Assembly: GCA_013397455.1 (NCBI GenBank)
Contig: VYZB01000210.1
Span: 382,086 to 446,085, forward strand
DNA: 64,000 nucleotides
Reading direction: 5' to 3'
Origin: Crotophaga sulcirostris
Taxonomy: Eukaryota > Chordata > Aves > Cuculiformes > Crotophagidae
Shown here: one piece after another, positions 11,401-22,100 of the stretch
How positions within the stretch are numbered: the stretch's first letter is position 1
Layout of the letters: each line of letters begins with the position of its first letter
Position numbers and translations under genes: made by a program
Notes under the pieces: generated by a model
Databases searched by the model: none
Told to the model about the DNA's origin: nothing
Seen by the model: only the letters and a program-made list of their open reading frames with translations

Positions 11401-14400
11401 ATTCCTATGTGAGACCCTTTACTCTTGGGAAAGGCAGATGGAGGTCAGACAGCATAGCCCAGAGTACTTGACATAGATAACTAAACTCAGCCCTAGTAAA
11501 TGCAGTGAGTGGCTTCTAGAGAGCAAGTCTAATGACCAGACATAGGTATCTACTTTCTAATGGACTAAATTGGTCTTTTGCCTGCGTTGACCATGTTGAC
11601 CGGATTTCCAACCTAAACACAGCCCACATGGAGACACCTAATTTTAGGGGTCTGCACCTAAAATAGAAACATACTCCTGATATCATTGTTGCCAGAATAT
11701 ATACAGTTATTAGAGTAATTGCTATGCTTTGGTTCCACCAAGGTTAAGCTATGTTGGTTGCACATTTTGTGCATCCCGGTGATTTCACTTAAATGGTGGC
11801 AGGCAGGAGAGCAAGAGTAATGGGCAGGTGTGATTACATGGGTGCTGAATCTCTCTTGATGTTTTGCTTCAGTGAGTTCATTGAGATCCATATGGACAAT
11901 GTTCAGCTAAAGCTGTGTTCTGCTCCCTAGCTGGAGGAGTCTCTGGCTACCAGTGTTGGCTCTTTCCCTCGCTTGGGAGAAATGGAACTTGGCCTCCTCT
12001 TTACTGCTCTCATTTTTAGGTGACAAGAACATCTAGCATGCTGCCAGAGTGCTCTTTCCCCTGCATGCTTCTGGGGCACAGTCAGATTTGTAAGGAAGAC
12101 TCTGCACCAAGACGTAATTTCTGTTGTTAGAGCCTTTTGGCTGGAGCTCTCTAATCGTAGAGGTCACCCTTGAATATCTCTGGCAATGCAGGATGTTGCC
12201 AAAATGCTGTGACCATTGTAGGAAAAGGGTAGGAGCAAAAGCACATGCTGATTTGTAAGTTCATTAATCATCATGGCCAGCTGGGCCTTCTATCCAGGTC
12301 TAGCATCACTGCTAACAAGGTAAGTTAAGAATGATCCAGGACCAAGAAATTCTTTGCTGGTACAAATCATGGTTTTTGGTTTGCTCTGGTGGTTATCTTG
12401 GTTGGGATCAAACCTCAAGCATTACTTCATATAACATATACAATTATTGGCATACATTTAATTGATTGTGTGTGGAAAATCCCAACCTTACTTATGGAAG
12501 CCATAGTTTTGAATAGCATACCACAAACTAGCCCTATTTAAGCTATAGTCTCAGTTCGGGCAGTTGACTGGGGAGGCTGGAGGAGTCAGTGGCTGGGAAA
12601 AGGACACCTCTTTGGAGTTTTTCTTCAAATGAATTGACTGAGATCAGTCAGGAACAAAACCCCCGCTTTTATCATATCTTCTATTTCATTCGTATGCTGC
12701 TTACTTAAGGGTGTGCCTATGGTGTTGGCTTCTGAGTGCAGTGTTAATACATGTGCAAAATGACTATTACAGATTAAAGCTCTTGGTCACAACTGGATTA
12801 CACAATACAAACGTCTATCTGCAAGATCACGGTGCTACCTTACTCTGTTTCTCCAGGTCTTTAATTTCCAGGCATTGGAATTTCCTTAGATCCATTTTGG
12901 CACAGAATACACCATTATTTTCATATTGTGCTAGTCTACTCTCCTGCTTTCATCCATATGAGCAAAGAGTGAATAAGAGCTGGCAACTTCATACTCGACT
13001 ATTATATTGCAGACTGTGCTTTAATCAGCACCCTAATAAATAGCACGCCCAATTAATTGGGACATTTGCCAACAAACCAATTCACTTCCCGACACTCCAG
13101 TGGCTGTAAGTGATGGATAAGTAGCCTGTTTGCTGTTGTCTGCGAGCATTTGTTGTAATTAACAGGTATGATTTGGTGTTTGCTGGCATGTGTTTCCTCA
13201 GTAGCACTCTGCTAATTTGTGAGTTAGCAACTCCCTGTTCCAGTGCAGTTGCTAAAAATAAATAAAGGGCAAATTTCCCTTTCAGTATTTGCTTAAATCA
13301 ATGCAGTGCTTTCGTATTAAAAATAATTAATATAATCTATGTATTTTTATATATTACATTCCTATATAATTTTGTCAATATGGGTGAGCATGCTTCTGTT
13401 TTGATTAGTATAGCAAAAAGGACTTTGCCGTACCATGGAATAATTTGTAATAAAGGGAGGGATTTCTGCTGCAGCTTTTTAACGCTACATTTTTTACCAG
13501 GGGTTGCATAATGGTTGGCTTTTAGGTGGTATTTCCTTGAGGGATATCCATGGAAGTACAATCTATTTTCTGAAACTGGTATATGCTATGATTTACTGTA
13601 GGCACGTGACACTTTCTCTTATTTGGACACCCTCTGCCAAAGAATTAAATAAAATTGAACACAGCAAACCTGTCTAATTCCTGCATTCCTCACAGATTCG
13701 TTTAACTGAAGACTGAAAAAAATTACTGGAAGTAAATGAATATGAAAAGGGAAATAGTACTGCGGAAATCTCAACAAGGGATCTTAACAACCAGGATGGC
13801 TATGGATCAGCAAAGGGTAGAAACATTTGTGTAATTAAAGGAGAATATAATTTGTGGGTTATCTGAAAAGAATTGTCCATGTTGGCATTTACATGTTGGC
13901 AGGAGGAAAAGAAACCGCCCTGTACCGCTGCATACGGTTCCTTATTAGTTGTGGCTTCTGCAAAGGCTCCATCTCTTCTTTGGCACATGGAGGATTTCTT
14001 TCATTACATAATTGAGATACTTTCCTTTTTTTTTTTTCTAAATAGGTTTATTTTTTTTTCTCTTGTGTGTGCAAATTCTCTTTGCACCAATGCTTCTATA
14101 CTGAGGTTATTATGCCAAAGGAATGCAAGCGTCTAGAGTAACAATGGTTCATTTTCCTTTAATGACTTTGTCGACAGGATGGAGACATTTTTGTGGTGTG
14201 ATGAATTCACTCGGTCTCCTGTTGTGTTTTCTCCACATGCTTTGGAAACTCTCTCTCTCTCTTTCTCCGAGAATTGTGGCCATCCACTCCAGCAAGAGCT
14301 TCATTACTTTATATTCATTGTATTTAAATGACACCCCAGTGGTACTGACCTCCTGGGATGATTGATATAAATTATATGCTATGTAGGGGAAAATAAAATC

Positions 14401-16198
14401 GTTTTCTGACTTTTTATGTTCCGCAGAGAAATAAAAAGTGAAAACAAATGACAGAGAAAATCAGGCCTATTCAAAGTGCAACTTTGTAAGCATTATGGTT
14501 TGAGTAGACTCCAGTTTGTAAAAGTGCTGAGACAGTCTATAATGACCTTACAATCTGAGAGGTGACCTGAAAAGGGAAAATAATTCTGTACGTGCCCTTT
14601 TTTGGTTCTATATAACGCATAACAAAAGCTTGCTCAGTTTGTTGTTTTTTTTCTGTCTGTGATGTATAGTAAGAATTCAAACTCAAGTAGGGAGAAACTG
14701 CTGCACTTTTACCAACAATAATGCACAGCACTAGACAGGACATTGTGCTCCTGTCCTCTTTCCTCATGTCTTCTAGTAAACCTTTTTTTATAGATTTTAG
14801 ATTCCATAGCCAGCAAGTTTCTGTCTTGCTCAATTACTCTGCCAGGAGTTACCACCTATAGAAGCTCATCATCGGGCGCTAACTTCAATCTCTTCTGAAC
14901 TGGTAACCTCTCACTGAGGGCAATGGGGTTTTGCACAGCAACAAAAATTGTCAGAAAATGTTCTGCCAGTGCTTTTACAGGCACCTCACCAAGTCACACT
15001 GCCTCTGTTCAAGCTCCTGGAAGTTACATAATTCACATTTGACATGCTCAACCATATTATCCTAGTAGTTCCCCTATTAAAATTACCAAATGAAATTGGC
15101 ATAGTAATTTCTGTATTTTCTATCTTTTCCTATTAGTCTGTCCTACCAATTCAGAGATATGTAAAGACACGCATGGTATATATCATAGAAATGTCAGCAG
15201 TATGCTGCCTTGCCTTCTTCAGTTTAATATAAGGTTGTGGCAAATCACAGAATTTGGCTAACTTGCCCTGTTGCTATCAGTGCTTCGGCCGTTATCGGCT
15301 TTACTTCCATAGTCATAAGCAAGAGCAGAAGGGAGAGAGGCTGGCAGCACTCAGCAGTGAGCAGGAGGATCACCCCACCTTTCAGAAGCTGATGTGGGAG
15401 GTGGGAACAGGAAAGAAACAATACGGAGGGGACTGATAGAATGTTTACATGAGGTAGCAAGAAGGACAGAAGTTGAATGGTAGAGGGAAAAAAAAATAAA
15501 AGTAGAGGAAGGAAGCTAAGGAAATAAGGCAGAAAATTAGATGGCTTTCAAATGAGCTGATGGCCCCTAAAGGGTTAAGAACATTGCAGTGGTTGCACTG
15601 CAAAAAAGAGAAGTAAAATGCTATAATGTTCATAAAATTATGAAGTCTCTAAGCTGTTGGTTTCTTAGAATGAATCGTAGTAGAAATAATGTAGATCCTG
15701 TATAGCATGCAGGCAGGAATTTGAATTAAAGATGGATTGATGGGCAGAAGTAAAAGACAGAGTGTAACTTTGGAAGTTATGCACCCTAAAAACGTTCAAG
15801 AAAAGCAAGATTTTGCATACATGGTGAAGAAAGCACTAACAGTTCCTCCATTTACCTTTACTGGTCACATTTAATAATTCCAGTTTATACCATGGTACAA
15901 ATCAGCTTGTTTACTACTGAACCTCTGTGTGTACTGGCAGATGGGTGGATTGACCAGACCAAACTCATAAAAACCAACAGCTGGGAGGTGCTGAAGAAAG
16001 AAGAAGTTAAAAGAAGAAAGGAAAGGTAGGTTAAATGCTGCAGCTCACCTAGTCGTGACCTCCCTTATGAACCTGTTGAGCTCACAAGATGTGGGAAGGG
16101 GAAAGCTTCTATTGCCAGGAAAGAAAGGGAAAACATTGGCCCTGCTTATAGATGGAAGATGTTTAATCATCTTGATGCTTTTAAGCATCTCAGTACGG
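8500..16198. other. Non-coding DNA, RUNX2 P1-P2 intron upstream of SUPT3H
   Basis: AT-rich unique sequence. It includes a GGT/GTG run near 9,655, an exon-like cassette at 10,217-10,275, a homeodomain-like palindrome at 13,048-13,061 and CT repeats at about 14,251-14,264. The stretch at 12,930-13,340 is rich in AATTA/TAATT cores and looks like a conserved-element candidate. Short open frames here have no recognisable features. Confidence 0.55.
13048..13061. promoter_or_regulatory. Perfect palindrome CCCAATTAATTGGG (homeodomain-dimer-like)
   Basis: The 14-bp perfect palindrome contains two overlapping opposed TAATTG/CAATTA cores, the usual site of Antp/DLX/MSX-type homeodomains. It sits in the intron between the two RUNX2 promoters. 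Function is inferred only from the motif. Confidence 0.4.
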
Positions 16199-16378
16199 TT
16201 GAAGTACCACAACTTGCTTTATTGTCGTAGGATCCACTGGGATTTCCAGGGGCAAAACTGTATGCAGCTATTTTAGACAGTGAGAGGAAGACACTGTACC
16301 ACTCCCCAACACCTCTAAGTGGTGGAGCTGCAGAGATGAGGGTGTGCTGGCATCTGCACTGAGGCCGGACACCTGCCT
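16199..16378. repeat. Duplicated 180-bp segment, copy 1
   Basis: The stretch from GAAGTACCACAACTTGC through GGATCCACTGGGATTTCC to CGGACACCTGCC recurs, diverged, at 16,619-16,800. Each copy is followed by a minus-oriented CR1 3' end. I do not recognise the segment as a named repeat family. Confidence 0.8.
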
Positions 16379-16379
16379 A

Positions 16380-16618
16380 ATCATAGACTCACAGAATGGT
16401 TTGAGTTGGAAAAGATCAAGTCCATCCATCACTCCAACACCACTGTGCCTACTAAACCACGTTCTGAAGTGCCATGGTTACGCATTTTTTGAACACCTCT
16501 AGGGAAGAAGACTCCACCACTTCACTGAGCAGCCCATTCCAGTGCTTCACCACTCTTCCAGTAAAGAATTTTTTCCTAATATCTGATTTAAACCTCCCCT
16601 GGTGCAACTTGAAGCCAT
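16380..16618 (-). mobile_element. CR1 LINE, 5'-truncated 3' end (copy a)
   Basis: It starts with CATAGACTCACAGAATGG, the reverse complement of the CR1 3' tail, and continues into the CR1 3' region. On the minus strand a degenerate reverse-transcriptase ORF2 C-terminus is legible (KFFTGRVVKHWNGLLSEVVE, then SSLEVFKK). Stops and substitutions show it is dead. Confidence 0.9.
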
Positions 16619-16800
16619 TGAAGTAGCACAACTGGCTTTGTTGGCACAGGATCCACTGGGATTTGCCGGGGCAAAAATGTACGGAGGCAGCTAATTTAGG
16701 CAGTGAGGGGAAGACATGGTGATATTTCCAAACACCTCTACAATGGTGGAGTTGCTGAGATGGGACTGTGCTGGTACCCGCACTGAGGCTGAACACCTGT
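16619..16800. repeat. Duplicated 180-bp segment, copy 2
   Basis: It repeats the 16,199-16,378 segment: GAAGTAGCACAACTGGC, GGATCCACTGGGATTTGCC, GTGGTGATATTTCC..., then GAGGCTGAACACCTG. Divergence from copy 1 is appreciable by eye, so the duplication is old. Together with the CR1 it forms a direct repeat of about 420 bp. Confidence 0.8.
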
Positions 16801-16816
16801 AATCCCTGAATTAATG

Positions 16817-17110
16817 TAATCATTAAGGTTGAAAAAGACGTCCAAGATCATCAAGTCCAACCACCAGCCCAACCCCACTGTGCCTACTAAACCATGTCCC
16901 GAAGTGCCTGTCAACACAATTTTTGAACACCTCCAAGGATGAGGACTCCACCACTTCCCTGGGCAGCCTGTTCCAGTGCTTGACCACTCTTCTAGCAAAG
17001 ACCTTTTTCCCAGTCTAAACCTCCTGTGGCACAACCTGAGGCCATTCCCTCTCATCCTATCACTTGTTACTTGGGAGAAGAGCCCAGCCTCTCTACAACC
17101 TCCTTTCAGG
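16817..17110 (-). mobile_element. CR1 LINE, 5'-truncated (copy b)
   Basis: It begins at the CR1 3' end (TAATCATTAAGGTTGAAAAAG), passes the CACTGTGCCTACTAAACC block, and extends further into ORF2 than copy a. Minus-strand translation retains the WNxLPxEVVES-like block in degenerate form. It ends where a third CR1 begins. Confidence 0.9.
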
Positions 17111-17111
17111 T

Positions 17112-17358
17112 ATCACAGAATGACCCGAGTTGGAAGGGACCCACAGGTCTCACCGAGTCCAACTCCTGTCCCGGCACAGGACAACCCCAACACTCACACC
17201 GTGTGTCTGAGGGCATTGCCCAAAAGCTTCTAGGATATTGTCAGGCTTGGCGCCATGACTGCTTCCCTGAGGAGCTGCTTCCCTGAGGAGCTGCTTCCCT
17301 GAGGAGCTGCTCCAGCTGTTCCTGTTCCAGCTGTTCACCCACCCTCTGGGTGAAATAG
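17112..17358 (-). mobile_element. CR1 LINE (copy c) abutting the SUPT3H CpG island
   Basis: The 3' end is at TCACAGAATGACCCGAGTTGG, followed by the GGGACCCACAGGTCTC block and the body through GGCGCCATGACTGC. It ends near CACCCTCTGGGTGAAAT, immediately before the CpG-dense promoter. It contains a 16-bp triplication at 17,260-17,307. Confidence 0.85.
17260..17307. repeat. 16-bp unit TGCTTCCCTGAGGAGC, three perfect copies
   Basis: Perfect tandem copies occupy 17,260-17,275, 17,276-17,291 and 17,292-17,307, followed by TGCTCC. The unit is CR1 sequence amplified locally within copy c. Confidence 0.95.
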
Positions 17359-17522
17359 CGCACGCACCGCCTCCGCTAAGGGCGATCCAGCCGCTTTTCC
17401 CAAACCCTTCCCGGTTTTTAGCAGCCCCGAAGTGTGTGTGAGGGGTGAAGGTGACGGAGCCGCCGCGGCCGCCTCCAGACACCACCTGCGTGAGGCGGGC
17501 GGGCGCGCGCTGTCGTCCGGCC

Positions 17523-17635
17523 NNNNNNNNNNNNNNNNNNNNNNNNNNNNNNNNNNNNNNNNNNNNNNNNNNNNNNNNNNNNNNNNNNNNNNNNNNNNNN
17601 NNNNNNNNNNNNNNNNNNNNNNNNNNNNNNNNNNN
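17523..17635. other. Assembly gap (113 N) inside the SUPT3H CpG island
   Basis: The run of N is flanked by CGTCGTCCGGCC-type sequence on the left and GCCGCGGCTGCC on the right. Such gaps in bird CpG islands usually reflect GC-rich sequence that was not read through. The SUPT3H transcription start could lie within it. Confidence 0.98.
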
Positions 17636-17978
17636 GCCGCGGCTGCCGCACCGCACATGGAGGCGCCCGCACCGCCCGTGTGTGGCGGAACCGGCTCCTC
17701 CTCTGCGCGGGCGGCGCCATTTTGGCCCCCCCTCACACCGCCTCCCGCAGCCCGTGCGCCTGGAGCCGCAGCGGCTGCCGCGGGGGTGGAGGGGAGGAGG
17801 GGGCGGGGTTGCAGCGGGAGAGGGGCCGCTGTTTTTTCGCTGCCCCCGTCTTGTTTTTGACTTCGTCCAGGCCGCGCGTGGAGGGGAAGGGACGAGGTTC
17901 AATTCCTGCCCCTCGCTTTGCCCTTTCGCGTAGCGCACACGGGGTGGGGGGAGCTGGGCACCACCAAGCCAGCCTGCG

Positions 17979-18066
17979 CCTGTTTTCCTTCCTTCCTTCC
18001 GTCCCTCCTTCCTTCCTTCCTCCCTTGCACATCTCAGCCGCCTCCATCCATCCATCCATCCATCCC
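17979..18066. repeat. Tetranucleotide microsatellites (TTCC)n and (CATC)n
   Basis: An interrupted (TTCC)n tract runs from about 17,982 to 18,026 and a (CATC)n tract of about six units from about 18,043 to 18,066. Both lie at the 3' shoulder of the SUPT3H CpG island, just before a GTGAGC donor-like site. Confidence 0.9.
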
Positions 18067-18359
18067 TGGGGGTGAGCCTTTGAGTGAGTCACCAGCGAGG
18101 GCTCGCAATTAGTGTGTGGCTGTTAACTAACCTGGCAGGGCTGCTCGGGCTTGGGGGGATGTTAACCTCGCGGGCTCCAGTCAGCGCTGCCTGTGAGGGG
18201 CTGCTCGGGGTGGGAGGGGGGGTGCTGCTAACTCCATCCATCCCGGCGGCTTTGCAGGTGGCACAGGCCAGATGTGAGCAGCTGTGTGCCAGGTGTAACC
18301 TCCGCGGGGGCTGCAGCCTGGAGCAGGGGCTCCTTGCACCCAGGGATCTGCTCTGGCAG

Positions 18360-19140
18360 CCAAGCCAGGGCGCTCAAGGAGCGGCCCTGCCATCAGCGGT
18401 GCCGCCTCAGGGCTGCCAGCGCGCTCCCAGCTCTGCAGCCTCCAAACCTTAAGATTTTGAGGCGGGGGGTGGGGGAAATGCTGCACCTGGGGCTTAGCAG
18501 TGCTGAGAGGTCATGGCGAGCAGCTTTTACCTAGCCAGGATGCTGAGAAGTGGTCCTACTTCCAGCGATGCCACCTAGTACCCAGGTGCCAGCTTGTTTC
18601 CAGCTCTGCAGCCTCTGAACCCTGTGATTCCAGGGGCCTGGAGTTTCTCGCAGCTGGGAGGTCACGGCGAGCAGTTTTTTGCCAAGCTAAGTGGCCTTGC
18701 TTCCAGTGATGCTGCCTGGTACCCGACTGCCAGCGCTGCACCCCCTGAACCCTGCGATTCCAGGGGCCTGGGGTTGCTCGCTGCTGGGAGGTCACGGGGA
18801 GCAGCTTTTGCCAAGCCAAGATGCTGAGAAGCGGCCCTGCCTCCAGTGCTGCCACCTTGTACCCAGCTGCCAGCTCGCTCCCAGCCCTGCAGCCTCTGAT
18901 CCCTGTGGTTGCGTGGGAAAGCCCTACACCTGGGGTTTCTTGCTGCTCAGAGGTCACGGCAAGCAGCTTTTGCCAAGCCAAGATGCTGAGAAGCAGCACT
19001 ACCGTCAGCGATGCCGCCTGGTACCCAGCTGCCAGCTCACTTCTGGCTCTGCAGCCTCTGCACCCTGTGATTTTCGGGGGGTAGCGCTGCACCTGGGTTT
19101 GCTCACTGCTAAGAGGTCAAGGCAAGCAGCTTTTGCCATG
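18360..19140. repeat. Minisatellite of ~130-163-bp units, about 5.5 copies
   Basis: The anchor GAGGTCA(C)GGCGAGCAGC recurs at 18,507, 18,658, 18,788, 18,950 and 19,113, giving spacings of 151, 130, 162 and 163 bp. Each unit also carries GATGCTGAGAAGCGGCCCTG and GTACCCAGCTGCCAGCTCGC followed by CTGCAGCCTCTG. A diverged partial unit precedes the first anchor from about 18,360 (GGAGCGGCCCTGCC...CTGCAGCCTCC). The array keeps open frames on both strands because the unit lengths and composition avoid stops. The repeated peptides show no known domain, so I do not call a gene. Confidence 0.9.
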
Positions 19141-22100
19141 TTTTGCTCTTGGTTTTCTCATGGGCTGCAGTATTGTTACACACATTGGACTCTGCCCTGT
19201 TCATTCTGTTGTGTTGCAACTAGTCTTGAAGGTGTTTCTAGAACTGCTTTTTTTTTTAATTTTGTGGTTAAAATTATGTGACAGAGATCAGACTTTGGCC
19301 TACAGCATGCCAGGTACTGTTGGGTGTTACTAGAGGTCTTTTCCAACCTTAATGATTTTATGTTTTTACGAAATATTGGTAGTTTGTAATGTTACTCTGG
19401 AGTAAGTGGATTTTATTTATCTTGGACAAACAGATATGGTGGTTTATTAATAGGAATCCTTATAATTTCCTTGTAGAAATTATTAGCCTTTACAGAAATT
19501 ACTGATAAATGCTGAAAACGTAGCGATAACAGATAGTCCATAAGAATACTTCTCTGTGTAGACTTTAGGTGGTTTTGGTGCTTACTAACTATATTTTTAC
19601 ACTGTTTATATGTGTGGATCAACTGCATGTAAGTTCCTAGAAATTAATCAAATGAATGTTTTGCAGTCTAGCTATGCAAAGCACAATACAGATGCAAAAT
19701 ATTTATTACTGTGTATGTGAAGTGGAGGTAAGGCATTGCCAACAATCGTGTTTGCTGTTTGGCATTAGTGTCAATGGTTTGCTGTGAGACATTCAATTTC
19801 CTAAGAGTCTGGTCTGTTTCAGGGTTTGCAGTGGTGTTGGTGATACACTTAAGTTTTCTTTTGAAGTTTTTGATCCAACCTTCACATCTTTCTCTTTCTT
19901 GGTACAGGCCTCTCTTTCCCTTTGGCTTAAGGCAGGCACAGCACCCTGTGCAATGCTGACTGACTTGTCAGGGTGCAGTGCACCCTCCCTTTCTCCCATT
20001 TTGCATATCTGTCTTCATTGTTGGCCAGATCCCAGTGGCAGTCTTTCTGTTAATTTCAGTGGACTTTGTACAGGCTCATATTTGCATGTTACTATTATGC
20101 AAATCAGATTTTATTTTACTTTGGTTCCTCTTTGTCCTGTGTAGATGGGAATGCTGATGTTAAAAGGAGGTTTTTCATCTTTAACAGTATTTATTTATGG
20201 TTTTCTGAAAGCCCCATCTCTGTGAGTCTGGTGAACGTGTGCAAATGTAAGGTTTCATTTAAGTAAAAAAATTCTCAAGCTTTTCTTCAGAATCATCACA
20301 GATGAGGTCTAACCAGCATATGCTAAAAAGGCAGGAGGAAGAAGTCACGTCACTGAGAAGTAAATAATCCTTCTATGCTTTACTGACATTTTAGTTATGA
20401 TTTTTTAATATATGGATTTGGGAATGTTGCCTAAGGTTTAACAGGATTCGGTAGCCTTTAGATTATTTGCTAAGCCTCTGAGTGTCATAACCAACTGAAT
20501 TACTCTCATGGGCTCAATTTTAAATAACATAAAATGGAGCTGTCTGAAATTTGATTAGTCAATTAGTGGCTTGTCAGCATAAGCAAGCTGTTATTTAGTA
20601 AGCTACAAATGTTTTAAGAATTAGTTACGTATGATGGTCCATAGAGAAATGCTGAACATTGTACATTTCATTATTGCCATGCTATTGTGATACCCTCAAG
20701 CAGCAAGACCAGCCGGACAGTGTAATTCTAGGTCATTATTGCAAGTGTGTTTTAAGGCATGAGGCCAAACCCACACGGTGTAATTATGTGATAGAAACTA
20801 ATTGAGTTGATGTTCTTGCTGCAATTGTGAAATATCCAAATGTGTAGATACACAAAGTACGTTAAGAAAAGGAAACTAGTTAGGCCTACGTTCTCATGGA
20901 ACCAGGAGGTAGTGACTCAGTTGTGAGCCTATCTGGAGCTGATCAGGAAAAACTGCCTGTCAAAGGGACTGAAACTGATATTGATTAGATCTGTAATCTC
21001 TGTTTCAGGTACTTGGCAGTCCTAGTGCTACGTGTAATCGTTATTAATTCCAAGGCATCTTAGTATGTGTTCATTTGCAAGCTAACGTAGAATAGATTTC
21101 TGTTTATAAACAACCTTTGGCTTTTCTCCACCCCTGTATTTTGCGTACGTTTGAAGTATTGATTTTGATTACAATCATTCACTGAGTCAACTGCAAAGTT
21201 TCAAGTTCACACAGCTCCCTAAACTGTCACAGAAGAAGTGACAGTAGTGGTGAAAAGAGGCCAGGAGAGGAAGAGGTGATTTCAAGCAGCTGGTTATTGG
21301 CCTAATTCTTGTTAAAGCCTCTCAAGTAAACCATAGGAATTATTGATACAGCTTGTCAGTGTTAATTGCCTTTAAAAATCATGTGCTTAGGTAGTAAAGA
21401 AAAAACCCTGTATTTTTAAGTAAAAAAGAATACATTTTAGCAGAAACCTATTAGACGTCATTTGTGACTAAGGTCTTTGAAAGGGGCTGGTGTCTTGAAT
21501 ATTACCTTACTATTAGACGTACTTCTTGCAAACTAATTTTCATGGTTGTAATTTATATTAAAGCTGTGGCTGTTTTTCCTGTAGTTTTCCTTGTGCTAGG
21601 TGGTGTGCAAATAAGCAACAATGGAGGCAGACATTTTCTGCTCTAGAGAGAATTTAGACTTATAGTGGCAAGCGGTGATTTCAGAAAGCAGAGGAACAAT
21701 TTGACAGTAAGAACTGGAGAAAGTTATTAGCTCTGTATTTTGCTACTTATTCTTGTTTAGGAATTTTTAATGCAGACATTGATGCCCTAACTTGAGGGTA
21801 GCAATGGGCTGAAGTATGAAGTTCCTAATACATCAGAATGTTCTGTTAAGGTTGGGGGGAACTATATTATGAGATTTTTTTAAATTGTATTTCAAATGGT
21901 GAACTAATCACGGCTTGGGGTAATGTGAAAGGAGGAGGATAGATGTAATTAATCAGTGTGATAGGGTAGGAAGATAATGCCATCTTGAAAGGAGTTGAAC
22001 AGATGAAGGCAGATGAAGTGATAAATGATACTCAGGAAAGTACAGCTTAAAGCTGACAGTAAGAATGGGATAAACTTGGTTGTGCTTTACAGAGAATCCA

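Larger units (their letters stand above)
17360..18335 (+). promoter_or_regulatory. SUPT3H: SUPT3H CpG-island promoter, with non-coding first exon probably inside
   Basis: This is the only long CpG-dense stretch in the interior of the window (for example GCCGCCGCGGCCGCC near 17,458 and GCGGGCGGCGCC near 17,707). It is interrupted by 113 Ns at 17,523-17,635. It contains a GC box, GGGGCGGGG, at 17,800-17,808 and a YY1-like CGCCATTTTGG at 17,715-17,725. It lies 11 kb upstream of the SUPT3H coding exon, as expected for a housekeeping co-activator gene. A usable donor, CTGGGG|GTGAGC, occurs at about 18,071, but other donors are possible, so exon 1 cannot be placed exactly. The long open frames on both strands here are GC-driven and show no family features. 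The promoter may also fire divergently into the RUNX2 intron; the YY1 motif is in minus orientation. Confidence 0.75.

Noticed and set aside
16452..16823. 123-codon minus-strand frame
   Set aside because: It is the decayed CR1 ORF2 C-terminus plus the duplicated 180-bp segment, not a host gene.
17150..18055. 301-codon minus-strand open frame across the SUPT3H CpG island
   Set aside because: It spans the N gap, a CR1 and microsatellites. Its composition is low-complexity Gly/Arg/Pro and no domain is visible; GC-rich DNA yields such frames by chance.
18556..19281. Long frames on both strands at 18.5-19.3 kb with repeated peptides
   Set aside because: They translate the minisatellite; the periodic peptides follow the DNA repeat and there is no start context, splice evidence or known family.
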